Below, piece by piece: positions 13,724 through 13,793 of a DNA stretch of 13,793 nucleotides (position 1 is the stretch's first letter; the number at the start of each line of letters is the position of its first letter). The notes below the pieces were generated by a model. The model did not search any database, was not told where the DNA came from, and saw nothing but the letters and a program-made list of their open reading frames with translations. This DNA comes from Bacillota bacterium (GTDB lineage: Bacteria; Bacillota; Clostridia; Peptostreptococcales; Anaerovoracaceae), in the NCBI GenBank assembly GCA_019420525.1, contig JAHZHA010000022.1, positions 32,316-46,108 on the forward strand, read 5' to 3'. The position numbers were made by a program, and so were the translations under genes.

Positions 13724-13793
13724 TAACATAGGCTACCATTCTACTACAATATATTTATGGTTAATAACCCTTACAGCCAGTAAGGAATTACCC
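13724..13793 (-). promoter_or_regulatory. CRISPR leader (partial, leader-proximal end)
   Basis: After the last intact repeat no further repeat occurs at the expected 61-bp interval, so this AT-rich flank is the leader, where the precursor transcript starts and new spacers enter. It holds two adjacent inverted repeats: GGTTA-T-TAACC (13759-13769) and CCTTAC-N5-GTAAGG (13769-13785). Polarity follows from repeat orientation and the degenerate opposite end. The leader continues past the window edge. Confidence 0.7.

Noticed and set aside
13724..13756. A possible thirteenth spacer at the right end of the array
   Set aside because: No repeat follows at the expected position 13757, so this is the leader flank.

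Overview
The window looks like a chromosomal segment of an anaerobic Firmicute, most likely a Clostridia-class gut-type bacterium. This is inferred from strong AGGAGG-type ribosome binding sites, B. subtilis-like promoter and Pho-box motifs, a lipoprotein PstS with a LAGC lipobox, and a 639-residue aconitase paired with an isocitrate dehydrogenase. No rRNA or tRNA gene is present to fix the taxonomy. Every protein gene I can support lies on the minus strand.

Region 1 (1-3640): a three-gene carbon operon read right to left, aconitase, isocitrate dehydrogenase, then a GntR/FCD regulator cut by the left window edge. It has a clear promoter (TTTACA-17-TATAAT). A perfect 12-bp palindrome overlaps the -10 and start site, and a cluster of ATACAT/ATGTAT hexamers follows in the 5' leader. 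The simplest reading is an autoregulated operon making 2-oxoglutarate from citrate, with the last gene binding these sites.

Region 2 (3657-5800): a single-gene unit for a CsdA/DeaD-type DEAD-box RNA helicase. It has its own terminator, a tentative promoter and a structured leader containing a 20-codon upstream frame that overlaps the helicase start.

Region 3 (5755-12480): a complete phosphate starvation operon in the order pstS-pstC-pstA-pstB-phoU-phoB-phoR. It starts at a promoter with an 11-bp-spaced TTAACA/TTTACA Pho-box-like repeat. PstS captures phosphate, PstC and PstA form the channel and PstB powers it. PhoU couples transport state to PhoR, and PhoB activates transcription. Terminator-like hairpins sit inside the operon after pstS and after phoU, which would step expression down from binding protein to transporter to regulators. 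The PstS protein has its two halves in swapped order, a circular permutation.

Region 4 (12481-13793): about 480 bp of AT-rich DNA with at most a short helix-turn-helix-like gene remnant. It is followed by a 13-repeat, 12-spacer CRISPR array of type I-E repeat character, transcribed on the minus strand with its leader at the right edge. No cas gene lies inside the window; they may lie just beyond the right end. The most notable items are the permuted PstS, the dense GntR-like operator region and the intra-operon hairpins. I did not find a clearly new multi-gene system.
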